DNA from: Citrobacter sp. 18056
GTDB taxonomy: Bacteria; Pseudomonadota; Gammaproteobacteria; Enterobacterales; Enterobacteriaceae
Direction: 5' to 3'
DNA length: 64,000 nucleotides
Assembly (NCBI GenBank): GCA_902706235.1
Contig: CACSJR010000007.1
Location: 240,869 to 304,868, forward strand
This document shows, piece after piece, positions 49,771-62,796 of this stretch. The position numbers were made by a program, and so were the translations under genes. Position 1 is the stretch's first letter, and the number at the start of each line of letters is the position of its first letter. A model generated the notes under the pieces. That model had not been told where the DNA came from and made no database searches. It worked only from the letters and a program-made list of their open reading frames with translations.

Positions 49771-50613
49771 ATGGACTATCGAGTAATCGCCCTTGATCTG
49801 GACGGCACGTTATTGACGCCAGAAAAAACTATTTTACCAGCCTCATTAACTGCCCTACAGAATGCCCGTAAATCAGGGGCAAAGGTTGTCATTGTGACCG
49901 GGCGACATCATGTTGCCATTCATCCTTTTTATCAGGCATTGGCTCTTGATACACCTGCAATATGTTGCAATGGTGCATTATTGTACGATTACCAAGAAAA
50001 AAAGGTTCTTGCATCTGATCCATTACAGCCAGAACAAGCTAACCGATTGATTGATCTGCTTGATAGTCACAATGTTCATGGGTTGATGTATGCGGATGAT
50101 GTAATGATTTATCAGGAAGTGACGGGGCATATTACCCGTACTGAAAATTGGGCAAAATCCCTGCCTGAATCTCAGCGTCCAACATTTCGTCAGGTGAAAT
50201 CATTTCGAGAAGCGGCTCATGAAGTTGGTTCAATCTGGAAATTTGCCCTTACTGATACAGACATAGAGAAGTTGCAAAACTTCACTCAAATCGTTGAGCG
50301 TGAGATGGGAATCGCTTGTGAATGGTCATGGCATGATCAGGTAGATGTAGCACAAAGTGGGAACAGTAAAGGAAAACGACTGGCACAATGGGTTGAATCA
50401 CAAGGTTTATCTATGAGTCAGGTTATCGCTTTTGGTGATAACTTTAACGATCTCAGCATGTTGAAAAGTGCAGGGCTAGGAGTGGCAATGGGTAATGCCG
50501 CTGACGAGATTAAAGCATGTGCTGATTTGGTAATAGGTAGTAATACTGAATCCGGCATTGCTGAAGTAGTGAACCAATATTTTGAACATGTGCCAGCACA
50601 AGAAGTTATGTGA
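49771..50613 (+). CDS. Complete YbhA-like HAD phosphatase carried by the prophage
   Basis: 280-residue Cof-type HAD hydrolase, full length against the 272 residues of YbhA. Motif I IALDLDGTLLTPEKT, motif II VTGRHHVA, and motifs III/IV SKGKRLAQWVESQG and AFGDNFNDLSMLK are intact. It is clearly homologous to the interrupted gene but diverged and lower in GC. The start at 49771 (MDYRVIALD) follows AGGTGAATCACTAC. The upstream region keeps GCGGTGTACTATCG, matching GCGGTGTACCATCG at the host ybhA -10 region, so the promoter segment seems to have been captured too. It probably replaces host YbhA activity. Confidence 0.85.
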   Translation: MDYRVIALDLDGTLLTPEKTILPASLTALQNARKSGAKVVIVTGRHHVAIHPFYQALALDTPAICCNGALLYDYQEKKVLASDPLQPEQANRLIDLLDSHNVHGLMYADDVMIYQEVTGHITRTENWAKSLPESQRPTFRQVKSFREAAHEVGSIWKFALTDTDIEKLQNFTQIVEREMGIACEWSWHDQVDVAQSGNSKGKRLAQWVESQGLSMSQVIAFGDNFNDLSMLKSAGLGVAMGNAADEIKACADLVIGSNTESGIAEVVNQYFEHVPAQEVM

Positions 50614-50630
50614 TTTATCTTGAAAACCGT

Positions 50631-51401
<771 letters not shown>

Positions 51402-51403
51402 CT

Positions 51404-51736
51404 ATGAGCCGTTCCCAAAAAATCGGTATAGTAATAATATCCATTAGTGTACTATTAGCTATATTTACTCTAATCATTGCTGATTGGAATGGTATTGGAA
51501 TATCACCAAAACAATCATATTTTGAATCATTCCTGAACGGAACAGCCGCAATAGAATTGCATGCATCTACAAAAGAATTTTCCGGATGGAATCAGTGTCT
51601 ATTATGTGAAAGTAAACTTGCAATATATTATTTTATGCTTCCAATAAAATATGTATTGTTTGTTTTATTAGCTATAATAATTTACGGTATGCTGCTAGCA
51701 GCAAACATTATTACATTTCTATTTAAAATATCTTAA
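51404..51736 (+). CDS. Small phage membrane protein, function unknown
   Basis: 110 residues with a hydrophobic helix at about 7-25 (IGIVIISISVLLAIFTLII) and a second at about 78-106, the intervening loop holding a CLLC cysteine pair. Runs against the surrounding phage genes and is divergent from the methyltransferase with 35 bases between starts. Only one GTAC in 333 bases, unlike its neighbours. Could be a moron such as a superinfection-exclusion protein; no family recognised. Confidence 0.6.
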   Translation: MSRSQKIGIVIISISVLLAIFTLIIADWNGIGISPKQSYFESFLNGTAAIELHASTKEFSGWNQCLLCESKLAIYYFMLPIKYVLFVLLAIIIYGMLLAANIITFLFKIS

Positions 51737-51772
51737 AAAGAAAAAGGCTGCATCAAATGATACAGCCTTATC
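51737..51772. terminator. Bidirectional terminator
   Basis: AAGGCTG-N11-ACAGCCTT stem; on the minus strand followed by TTTTTCTTTTT, ending the holin-region transcript, and convergent with the 51404 gene. Confidence 0.85.
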
Positions 51773-52066
51773 TTAACCACCACCAACCATAATCAATAGT
51801 ACTTGCATGAGTTGCCCCAATGGTACTTGAATAACTACGATTCCAAAGAAGTCCAGTACTGGCACAATGATCCAGTTATAAAGAATGATTAGGGTTATCA
51901 CGAATCCTAAAGCATTACGCCAATGGAAAGATACCTTTTCAATCTCTTCTTTATTTGTTTCTATCTGCCCTTCTGCATTTGTTTTTTGTACTTCCTGTTC
52001 AACAGTTTTCTTCTTGATGAAAAAATCCATTCCAGTTTTGATTAAATCAATTATCATTCCAATCAT
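51773..52066 (-). CDS. Putative holin
   Basis: 97 residues: an N-terminal amphipathic/basic segment (IIDLIKTGMDFFIKKK), an acidic linker, then two hydrophobic helices (NALGFVITLIILYNWIIVPVL and VVIQVPLGQLMQVLLIMV) with a Gly-Gly-Gly end. The HWRN-helix-YNW-helix layout resembles the 3-TM gene-transfer-agent-type holins. Position near the endolysin supports a lysis role; no biochemical evidence. Confidence 0.55.
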   Translation of the reverse strand: MIGMIIDLIKTGMDFFIKKKTVEQEVQKTNAEGQIETNKEEIEKVSFHWRNALGFVITLIILYNWIIVPVLDFFGIVVIQVPLGQLMQVLLIMVGGG

Positions 52067-52374
52067 TCAATGATCCCCACGCAATACACCCAAAAGTGTT
52101 TTCCCTTAACGAATAGTTTTTTATGTTCGATTACGTACACATCCATTTCATCACCTTGTAGTGACCATGTAAGTACTGAACCGTCCGTTATATCTTGTTT
52201 TTTCTCATAGCAAACATTCATAAAATGCTCGATATTAATCTGTTTACTCTTTAGTACCTTCTTGAACTTATTACCAAGAAAGCATTTATGAATAGGCATA
52301 CTATTAGCCTCTGGTGTATTACCATCGAGTTTAATCTCACTGGTCAGTTCACCATAATGTTCATCAAAATTCAT
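52063..52374 (-). CDS. Hypothetical phage protein (103 aa)
   Basis: Soluble 103-residue product, no transmembrane segment or motif recognised. It overlaps the downstream holin-like gene by 4 bases and the upstream 186-residue gene by 4, so it is translated within the same phage operon. Confidence 0.6.
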   Translation of the reverse strand: MNFDEHYGELTSEIKLDGNTPEANSMPIHKCFLGNKFKKVLKSKQINIEHFMNVCYEKKQDITDGSVLTWSLQGDEMDVYVIEHKKLFVKGKHFWVYCVGIIE

Positions 52375-52931
52375 CTTGTTACCTTGAATGTTCCTTGTAT
52401 ACCACTCATTACTAACATCACACCATCATTTACTTCCTGATAGAAATCATAAATTAGTTTACGGCGTTTGCTTTCCCGTAGACCGATTACACGCTTTTGT
52501 TTTTTCTTTTGAGTAGTATCTATTAATCGTTCTTTTCCGTTCTTACCTTTGACAATCTTGTATCGTCCACTTGATAAATTCTTCTTCAGACCACTAATGT
52601 TACCCTGCTTCGTTAGTCTTGCTTTTGAAGTAGGTACAAATTTATCAATGGCCTTTTGTTCAACCAGTACACCATATAAGTACTGTGCCTGAACATCTTT
52701 GACCATGATTGTAGCTGTAACCCCACTACCCCGTTTTTTATAAAAGAATAGAATTGATCGTTGAGTGAAAGGTACTGCACCTTTGTCTACGGCATTGTTC
52801 ATATCTGCCTGTACTTTCATAGATAATACTCTTGAACGCTTAATGATTTCATCATGGAACTTTTTACCTAACTTCGTTCCTGTTGTTTGTATATAGTTCG
52901 TGGCGTTATCTATACCCGTTATTCTTGTCAT
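52371..52931 (-). CDS. Hypothetical phage protein (186 aa, possible virion component)
   Basis: Basic, lysine-rich protein. The segment VDKGAVPFTQRSILFFYKKRGSG followed by VKDVQAQYL resembles phage virion-morphogenesis or tail-completion proteins, but similarity is weak by eye. Basic residues cluster in the middle (KGKNGKERL, KKKQKR). In an operon with the next gene downstream (4-base overlap). Confidence 0.5.
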   Translation of the reverse strand: MTRITGIDNATNYIQTTGTKLGKKFHDEIIKRSRVLSMKVQADMNNAVDKGAVPFTQRSILFFYKKRGSGVTATIMVKDVQAQYLYGVLVEQKAIDKFVPTSKARLTKQGNISGLKKNLSSGRYKIVKGKNGKERLIDTTQKKKQKRVIGLRESKRRKLIYDFYQEVNDGVMLVMSGIQGTFKVTR

Positions 52932-52935
52932 GTAT

Positions 52936-53385
52936 TTACCTCACACCCAACATATCAATTAGATCTTGCAGTACTTTAAATAAATCTAAACGATTCTTTG
53001 GCAATCGTGCTTTACACATAATTGCTTTATTTAAACAGTCGGGATGTAAACCAAAGTAGCTAATCAATGCTGTTTCTAAAATCGTTGCCTCTGCGTCAGA
53101 TTTAACACAGTACAAAATCTTTTTAGTGTATGGCATTCCGGCATCAATCATTTCATTAACGCACTTACTACTACCGGTATAATCAGGCCAGTTCGATTCA
53201 ACTGAAGTAGCCTTTAAATTCTTTATGTCGCGTACTTTTTTATAGATTTGCTTCTTACCGAAATAGTACTCGCCAGTATCTGGAAACTGAATAATGTAGA
53301 TAAACGAAACGTAATTCCCATCTGTTACTTCTGACATATCCCACATATCAGTATCGAACATCTCCCATGCTTTATTAACTCTCAC
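52936..53385 (-). CDS. GIY-YIG-type (Seg-like) putative homing endonuclease
   Basis: 149 residues. The N-terminal FIYIIQFPDTGEYYFGKKQI fits the GIY-YIG core (FIY and YFG), followed by WPDYTGSSK and EATILETALISYFG with the catalytic-type Glu, then CLNKAI. This layout matches phage Seg-like endonucleases. It sits as a free-standing gene between virion-type genes and the endolysin, typical for an intron-less homing gene. Activity not tested. Confidence 0.68.
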   Translation of the reverse strand: MRVNKAWEMFDTDMWDMSEVTDGNYVSFIYIIQFPDTGEYYFGKKQIYKKVRDIKNLKATSVESNWPDYTGSSKCVNEMIDAGMPYTKKILYCVKSDAEATILETALISYFGLHPDCLNKAIMCKARLPKNRLDLFKVLQDLIDMLGVR

Positions 53386-53425
53386 AATAAATATCCCTAT
53401 ATAGATTTATCATAGGTATTTATTA

Positions 53426-53875
53426 ATGAGTAAACTAAAAGACAGATTAAAAGAATATGAAGGTACTATCGCTTATCAAACAAAATTGAAGTACTTTCAC
53501 GATAACAAATTTTGGACATACAAAGATTCACTAGGATTTGAAACCATTGGCTACGGTCATTTACTACATGTTGGTGAAAAGTATCCAGATGGTATTACTA
53601 TTGAGCAAGCAGATAGACTACTGGACCAGGATATACTTATTGCAATACATAATGTTGAAACGCTCAACATCTGGCTACCTGACGACTGGAAAAATTTTCT
53701 TGTGATAATGATGTTCCAGTTAGGTTTAGGCGGGGTACAGAAATTCAAAAAGATGTTAGCAGCCCTTAAAGCAAAAGATTACCCGGAAGCCATCAGACAG
53801 GCTAAAGATTCATTATGGTATAAACAAACACCTAATCGTGTTGATGCAATGATTGCAGTACTAACCAACAAATAA
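53426..53875 (+). CDS. Endolysin, T4-type lysozyme (GH24)
   Basis: 149-residue muramidase cleaving peptidoglycan. Catalytic Glu12 (KEYEG), Asp34 (YKDSLG) and Thr40 (ETIGYGHLL) match the T4 Glu-Asp-Thr triad. The spacing Glu to Asp is 22 residues, longer than T4 lysozyme (9), through an insertion that includes LKYFHDNKFWTYKD. No signal peptide, so a holin is needed. It runs opposite to its neighbours and is followed by a terminator. Confidence 0.88.
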   Translation: MSKLKDRLKEYEGTIAYQTKLKYFHDNKFWTYKDSLGFETIGYGHLLHVGEKYPDGITIEQADRLLDQDILIAIHNVETLNIWLPDDWKNFLVIMMFQLGLGGVQKFKKMLAALKAKDYPEAIRQAKDSLWYKQTPNRVDAMIAVLTNK

Positions 53876-53914
53876 CAAAAAGGCGATAGCATTATGTACT
53901 ATCGCCTTTCTTCT
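53876..53914. terminator. Bidirectional terminator after endolysin
   Basis: AGGCGATAG-N9-CTATCGCCT with A tract before and TTTCTTCTT after; separates the endolysin from the convergent 88-residue gene. Confidence 0.9.
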
Positions 53915-54180
53915 TATTGTTTCTGTTCAAGAATGGTAATGATTTTTTCAATTTTCACATCCAGATCATGGATCTGGTTTTCAAGTTTAGTTAAAGCATC
54001 ACGCATCTTATTTTGATCAGCTTCAATACGCACCATACTACTTTCCTGTACTGCTTGTTTAGTTTCCAGTTCTGAAACACGTGTAAGTAGTCCATCAGTA
54101 TCTTTTGTATTGTCGCGGAATACAGTGTACAGAAGTACACAGCCAGAAATAATAAGAGCCAAGATTGTACCAATGTCCAT
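53914..54180 (-). CDS. Small membrane-anchored coiled-coil protein
   Basis: 88 residues: one N-terminal transmembrane helix (IGTILALIISGCVLLYTVF) and a long heptad-rich coiled coil (about 28-86). This layout is frequent beside phage endolysins, where such proteins serve as accessory holins or spanin-like factors; the assignment is by layout and context only. Confidence 0.55.
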   Translation of the reverse strand: MDIGTILALIISGCVLLYTVFRDNTKDTDGLLTRVSELETKQAVQESSMVRIEADQNKMRDALTKLENQIHDLDVKIEKIITILEQKQ

Positions 54181-54220
54181 ATTGTCTCGCTTATTATTAT
54201 TCTTATAATGATATTTATTG

Positions 54221-54877
54221 TTAATATCCGGTGAAAGTAGCTAATGCAATTTGAAAGCCATTGTTACCCATTGCCTGACGATATGTTTTCTGGTTCTTTG
54301 AAACGTACTGCAAGCTGAATGAAGTACTGCTATTACGTCGAATAACTATTCCCGAATAACCGATTGTTTCCCCATCATCACTTAAGTTACCCGGACATTG
54401 CGACCAGCAAAACCAGGGATTAGCAACAGGGCTTGTTACTGTGATTGCAGTACTCAAATCCGTAGCAGCAGGTACGGTTAAGAAACCTTGTATACGGGGC
54501 ATGGTAGCAGCACTTGCCGCTGACCATATCAAAGTACCAGAAGCATTAAACACATCGAGATAACCAGACGTAGGCGTTGCAGTGTGCGTACTCGTCATGA
54601 ATCGCCCTATCCCCGGCTGGAACAACTCAGCACCGGGAAAACACCAGCCACCATCTTTCTGTATCTGAAACCAGTACTGCGTAGTGTTCCTGTTCACGAT
54701 AGTTGCAGGTGGCAAGAAGCCAAGAGCACCACCATTACCAAAAGCACATGTAAAGCCTGTGTAGTACCCCTGATCAGTCAGTGTACCCATTGCCTTAACA
54801 GCACCTGTGAGAATTGACTTGTTAGTACTGTCAATCGTGAGAGCACCCGCAGAATTATAAACTTCAAAACCTGACAT
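54221..54877 (-). CDS. Tail tip/fibre-associated protein (218 aa)
   Basis: Begins MSGFEVYNSAGALTID, the GLQ-WNSAG-LVVD-type start shared with the next upstream gene and common in small phage tail-fibre proteins encoded beside J. The rest is rich in Thr, Ser, Gly and aromatic residues (beta structure). The start at 54877 fits the paralogue; the frame is open to 54922, inside the next gene. Receptor-binding role inferred. Confidence 0.62.
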   Translation of the reverse strand: MSGFEVYNSAGALTIDSTNKSILTGAVKAMGTLTDQGYYTGFTCAFGNGGALGFLPPATIVNRNTTQYWFQIQKDGGWCFPGAELFQPGIGRFMTSTHTATPTSGYLDVFNASGTLIWSAASAATMPRIQGFLTVPAATDLSTAITVTSPVANPWFCWSQCPGNLSDDGETIGYSGIVIRRNSSTSFSLQYVSKNQKTYRQAMGNNGFQIALATFTGY

Positions 54878-54878
54878 A

Positions 54879-55175
54879 TTACACCGTCCATTTATATACG
54901 TTGAAACTATACGTACCAGCAAACGGTGATCCCGTTGGTAGATAAATGATAGTCATTGATCCATTATTACAAATAACAGACCAATTATTAAAAACATCCG
55001 TAGATGGTGCGTAATAGGCTATCCACCCTGTTGTTTTCATTCCGGGTACAGTAACAGTATAACTTGATGCAGTAGTAGCAGTAATTGAGTAAGTACCCAT
55101 ATACCGCATGTTATAATCACCGAGATCTACTACTAATACTCCTGCACTATTCCAGCATTGTAATCCTTGTGCCAT
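54879..55175 (-). CDS. Tail tip/fibre-associated protein (98 aa)
   Basis: 98 residues starting MAQGLQCWNSAGVLVVDLGD, a paralogue of the downstream 218-residue product by its first 17 residues and beta-rich composition. Lies one base upstream of that gene and 45 bases after the J-like gene, so all three share a transcript. Likely decorates the tail tip. Confidence 0.6.
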   Translation of the reverse strand: MAQGLQCWNSAGVLVVDLGDYNMRYMGTYSITATTASSYTVTVPGMKTTGWIAYYAPSTDVFNNWSVICNNGSMTIIYLPTGSPFAGTYSFNVYKWTV

Positions 55176-55220
55176 ATTAAATCCTTTAAGTCATAGGGGA
55201 AATTATCCCCTTGATATTTA

Positions 55221-58817
<3,597 letters not shown>

Positions 58818-58818
<1 letters not shown>

Positions 58819-59441
58819 TATTTGTACTTCCAGTTTTGATTTTGATTAACTTGCCCTAACAGACTAAAGTACTCATCACCTTTGTAGTAAGATTGATATA
58901 CTGAGTTAGCAGCAATTAAGGCTGGCTGTCGGTCTAGTTTTTTATATACGCTGTTCACGTATATCGTCATTTCGTTAGTTTTCTGATTTGGGTCTGCCAC
59001 TGCCTGTACGTAATCAATGAATCCTGAGAACATAAGCATTGAATCGATTACAGTACTGTCATATGGATTCAAGATTACTAATTTGATATTCATCTGAGCA
59101 TCTTTAAGAAAACCACCTAATGCAAGAGCACGTACTGATTGATTCACATTACTGACTTTGAAGTTGATAGCATCATTCGTGATGCCCTTTTGTTCTGAAT
59201 AGGAAGGAAGTGAACCACTGATAATATCGGGAAAACTAATATATTGATAACCGTCTAAATTGATATCTATAAGTGAATCAGTCCAGTGAAAACCATTTGT
59301 GCCTTTTGGTAGTACATCAAAGCAAGTTACTTGTACACCCAAGCTCATTACATCCATTAGTGATAATCGTGTCTTCGTCGTACCTTTAACTAACTTCCAG
59401 TACTTCAAGAGATTGGCATTAGTAAAAACTGCATCATTCAT
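58818..59441 (-). CDS. Minor tail protein, DUF2163-like hub protein
   Basis: 207 residues, beta-rich; residues about 35-120 (VTCFDVLPKGTNGFHWTDSLIDI ... KVSNVNQSVRAL) resemble the DUF2163 / lambda L-type distal tail hub proteins. One-base overlaps with the genes on both sides (TAATGA-type junctions) mark a tight tail operon. Confidence 0.58.
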
Positions 59442-59998
59442 TATATAATATTCTCCGTTGCCTTAAATGTCATATTCATTATGTTACCGACTGGCAATGT
59501 ATAGTCATTATCAGGGTCCAGTACTGCTTCGATCATCAGATTGTTATATTTAATAATCTCGCTTGCCTGTACTGTATTTTGTAAGACAGGAAAAATAGTA
59601 ATTGATGTACTGGTACGTTCTATAATGCGATAGATTTTATTGTGGTTAGTAAATTGAATCCATTCACCTACCGCCAGTGTATTAGTACTGGTATTGATTA
59701 CCCTATTGCCTTTGTTAACAAGTGCAGTACTGGTTAACGATCCCGTTTGTGTGCCTCTGTACGTACTCAACAATCCAAGAGAAAAAGTAAAGGGCTTACC
59801 CTGTGAGTACTGAGCAAGGAAGTTTTGAACCTCGCCAACACTGGCAGGATTGAAACTTAACTGAAACTGAATCTCATAGTATTGAATACCTGTACTTCTC
59901 ATGATACGTTGCCCTGTCCATGTCTGATTTGAATAGACTGGTTCAGTACTTTTAATATGGAAGTTTGTTATTTTTATTTGATTTGAAAAGGATGCCAT
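59441..59998 (-). CDS. Minor tail protein (distal tail), 185 aa
   Basis: Begins MASFSNQIKITNFHIKSTEP. Contains YYEIQFQLSFNPASVGEVQNFLAQYSQGKPFTF, a pattern seen in distal-tail/minor tail proteins, and is beta-rich. Ribosome-binding AAAAGGA precedes the ATG. First gene after the tape measure in transcription order, apart from the antisense gene between them. Confidence 0.58.
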   Translation of the reverse strand: MASFSNQIKITNFHIKSTEPVYSNQTWTGQRIMRSTGIQYYEIQFQLSFNPASVGEVQNFLAQYSQGKPFTFSLGLLSTYRGTQTGSLTSTALVNKGNRVINTSTNTLAVGEWIQFTNHNKIYRIIERTSTSITIFPVLQNTVQASEIIKYNNLMIEAVLDPDNDYTLPVGNIMNMTFKATENII

Positions 59999-60002
59999 TT
60001 TA

Positions 60003-60578
60003 ATGCCTCTAAGATCTTATTATCGTATTTATATTAAAGCCCCCATTGGTAGGTTCCTTCACAATCTAGACTGGCAAGCGGCATCAGTTATAGTTGCCAT
60101 GCTCTTATTTGCAGCTCAAATAATATACAATGGCATTGAAAAGAGAAGCATTGATAAAGATGATACTTACAAGTTAACTGTAATTCTTCAAAGTGAGCTT
60201 GAGAATAATTTTTCGGTTATGTCTGCCGGAGGAATTGATTTCCAAGAGATAGATGAAATCAATGCATGTACGCCATTACCAGAAAATGATACGGAAGCAA
60301 TTGCACGTATCGCAAATGCAGTATCTTATCTTCATAATGATGTATATATATCACAACTTTCTAATTTACCCTTACTCCCAAGAGAAAGTGTATTAAGCAT
60401 CACAAAGGCTTATAATGCAATGCTACGATTAAAAAACCACATCAACAATTATAAGCCAGACAATAACCCGATTACCAATAAGAAGACTGTTAAACAGCTT
60501 AGAAATGAGTATTATCATGTTTACTTTGCTTTCGAGGGCCTGAATGAATCGTTTACAAATACTCTAAACAAAATCTAA
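60003..60578 (+). CDS. Membrane-anchored phage protein, antisense moron
   Basis: 191 residues: a basic N-terminus, one hydrophobic helix (AASVIVAMLLFAAQIIYNGI, about 26-45), and a mostly helical soluble part, probably cytoplasmic or periplasmic. It lies between tape-measure and distal-tail genes on the opposite strand, with only 4 bases to the start at 59998 and 7 to the stop at 60586. It holds one GTAC in 576 bases, while flanking genes are GTAC-rich. Candidate lysogeny-expressed moron (exclusion or defence); no family recognised. Confidence 0.65.
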   Translation: MPLRSYYRIYIKAPIGRFLHNLDWQAASVIVAMLLFAAQIIYNGIEKRSIDKDDTYKLTVILQSELENNFSVMSAGGIDFQEIDEINACTPLPENDTEAIARIANAVSYLHNDVYISQLSNLPLLPRESVLSITKAYNAMLRLKNHINNYKPDNNPITNKKTVKQLRNEYYHVYFAFEGLNESFTNTLNKI

Positions 60579-60585
60579 TCAGTAC

Positions 60586-62796
60586 TTAAGTATTACGTCT
60601 CTGACTGCTTCTTACTGCTTGTGTAACGCTGTTAGCGTGCTTCTTCAACATTTCATTGAATTTCTTATCATCACCCGCAACGTCACCCTGAATGATTAAG
60701 GGAGCGTTAACGGTAATGTCACCAGCAGTACTACCGCCTTTGTCCTGAGTATCGAGGAATTTAGTAAGTTTCTTGTTGGCTTCTGGCTGTACGACACGCT
60801 CACCGGCTTTCAGTACGAATGATTTATTATCATAACTAGATGGTAATTCATCGACGCCGCCGTGGAACTGCCCCGCATCAGCACCTTTTGCAGTACTGAT
60901 AATGCTCAATCCAAGAGAGGCTACCTGTGCATAGTTCGCAAGGTTTTGAGGCCACGGCGTAGCAAGTGCCTGTGCAAGTGCGGATTGAATGCTTAGTACT
61001 GTCTGAGCTATCGTGATCCCACGTGAAACCATGAATGCCGCTTCGGCTGCACCAGACGATTCACCAAATGCGGCCACCATCGCCCCACTAAGGTTTTGTG
61101 CAGTATCTGAGAAGATTGTGAGCTGTTGCTGTGCGTTCTGGTTACTGATATCAATGGCCTGAGCATTGTACTTTGCTGTTATCTGAGCCTTACGCTTTTC
61201 GTAGTCCTCATGACCTTTCAACAGTAAATCATTCTGTGCTAATTCAGCATTCATCGCGTCCTGATTATCATTCAGGCGTTGATCAGTATCATCATAAGCA
61301 AATGGATTACCACCATTGATACGCTGATTTTGCTGTTGTGATAAGTACCCTTTCTGCTGATCAGTTAGCAATCCAGAACCGATTAGAGAATTAGTATCTT
61401 TAAGACCTTGATTTGGATCTGAATAGCCGACCATAGAATTAATTAGATCAGTACGTTGTTTAGCACCGGAAGTATTAGCATTCTTTAGCATTTCATCAGG
61501 ATTAATACCGAGTACTTTAGCTGAATCAGCAATCGTTTTAAGAAGTGCCTTTTGCTGTCTGTCAAACTGCTGTAGGCGTACTTTAAAACCATCTTCCCCA
61601 ACCTGAGCAAGAGCAGTTTCTAAATTACGTTGAGCCTGTAGGCGTTTTGCATCTGCCTGCTTTTGGGCTTGTTCTGCTTGCTTACGTAGCTGATCGGCTT
61701 TCTTCTGTGCATCTTCACGCTCTTTGCCCTGATCTACCCAACCACCTTTAGGGGCTGTCACTGTAGCAATATCATTCTGAAAGTTGCTCACCAGACCTTC
61801 AAGATTCTTTTTAGCGTCGGCGTACTGGTTCCGCTTGCCGTTATCCATCGAGCCAGTATGAAGGGCTGCACCTTGATAGTTTAACGCCCCCGCCATGCGT
61901 AGCTTCTCCCAGATATCTAACATATCCTGTAGACTACCTTTGGATTCCTTTATACGTTGGTTAAGATCCTCAAATAATCCCGCCTCATGTGGTTTTTGAT
62001 TGGCGGCATCATATACACCGTTCATTGCATCAACTAAAGGTGAAAGACCATCGGCGATAGTACCTTTAATATTAGTGGTTAGCTTAGTTAGATTCTTATC
62101 AAATTCGGCGTACTTTTCGGCTGCTTCATTAGTAACATCGGCGTTCTGTTGCTGGATATATGCAGTTGCATCTGCTTCATTATTGAACTGCTGTAAAGTA
62201 CTAATCATATGAGATGAATCACTTGCTAATGTTTCCATTACGTTGACAATTTCACCCTGAGATTTACCCGCATCACGCATAGCATAAAACGTATGAATAA
62301 CGGCTTTCATACCGCCATCAGTTTGTTTCAAGTACTTGTTATAGTCCTGTAGATTCAGGCCAAACTCTTTTAAATCATCAGATACGCCACCGCCAGCACG
62401 AAAGGCATCACCGAGTTTATCTAAAGTATCCTTGTTAAAGTCTCCAAACTTATCCATTTCAAGACCAAGACCACTAAACGCCGATGATAGCTGTTGTAGC
62501 TGTACTACTGATAGACCAGTACTTTTACTGATTTCATTCATCTCGCGAACATACTCACGTGAAGACTGTACCAATGCAGCAAGTCCACCAATACCAATAG
62601 CCGCAGCACCTGCAAGGCCAGTCATAGCAGTACTGAACCCGCCAGCCATCCCACTAAAGCGGCCTGTGAACTCTTCAACTACACCGCCAGCCTTACCACC
62701 AAATTCTTCTACTGCTTCAGTACCTTGCTGTAAAGCACGCTGTAAGCCACCGGAATCACCGTCAATTTCTACACGGATTACATTATTCTTTGCCAT
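60586..62796 (-). CDS. Tail tape measure protein
   Basis: 736 residues, sets tail length and travels into the host. N-terminal Gly/Ala-rich segment with hydrophobic helix (MAGGFSTAMTGLAGAAAIGIGGLAALV), long alpha-helical regions with a Lys/Gln/Ala coiled coil at about 360-405 (KKADQLRKQAEQAQKQADAK), and a Gln/Asn-rich middle. The C-terminus includes GQFHGGVDELPSSYDNKSFVLKAGERVVQPE, a recurring tape-measure ending. Overlaps the chaperone extension gene by 14 bases. Confidence 0.88.
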   Translation of the reverse strand: MAKNNVIRVEIDGDSGGLQRALQQGTEAVEEFGGKAGGVVEEFTGRFSGMAGGFSTAMTGLAGAAAIGIGGLAALVQSSREYVREMNEISKSTGLSVVQLQQLSSAFSGLGLEMDKFGDFNKDTLDKLGDAFRAGGGVSDDLKEFGLNLQDYNKYLKQTDGGMKAVIHTFYAMRDAGKSQGEIVNVMETLASDSSHMISTLQQFNNEADATAYIQQQNADVTNEAAEKYAEFDKNLTKLTTNIKGTIADGLSPLVDAMNGVYDAANQKPHEAGLFEDLNQRIKESKGSLQDMLDIWEKLRMAGALNYQGAALHTGSMDNGKRNQYADAKKNLEGLVSNFQNDIATVTAPKGGWVDQGKEREDAQKKADQLRKQAEQAQKQADAKRLQAQRNLETALAQVGEDGFKVRLQQFDRQQKALLKTIADSAKVLGINPDEMLKNANTSGAKQRTDLINSMVGYSDPNQGLKDTNSLIGSGLLTDQQKGYLSQQQNQRINGGNPFAYDDTDQRLNDNQDAMNAELAQNDLLLKGHEDYEKRKAQITAKYNAQAIDISNQNAQQQLTIFSDTAQNLSGAMVAAFGESSGAAEAAFMVSRGITIAQTVLSIQSALAQALATPWPQNLANYAQVASLGLSIISTAKGADAGQFHGGVDELPSSYDNKSFVLKAGERVVQPEANKKLTKFLDTQDKGGSTAGDITVNAPLIIQGDVAGDDKKFNEMLKKHANSVTQAVRSSQRRNT

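Noticed and set aside
53557..53748. Minus-strand frame inside the endolysin
   Set aside because: Shadow of the endolysin gene with no features of its own.
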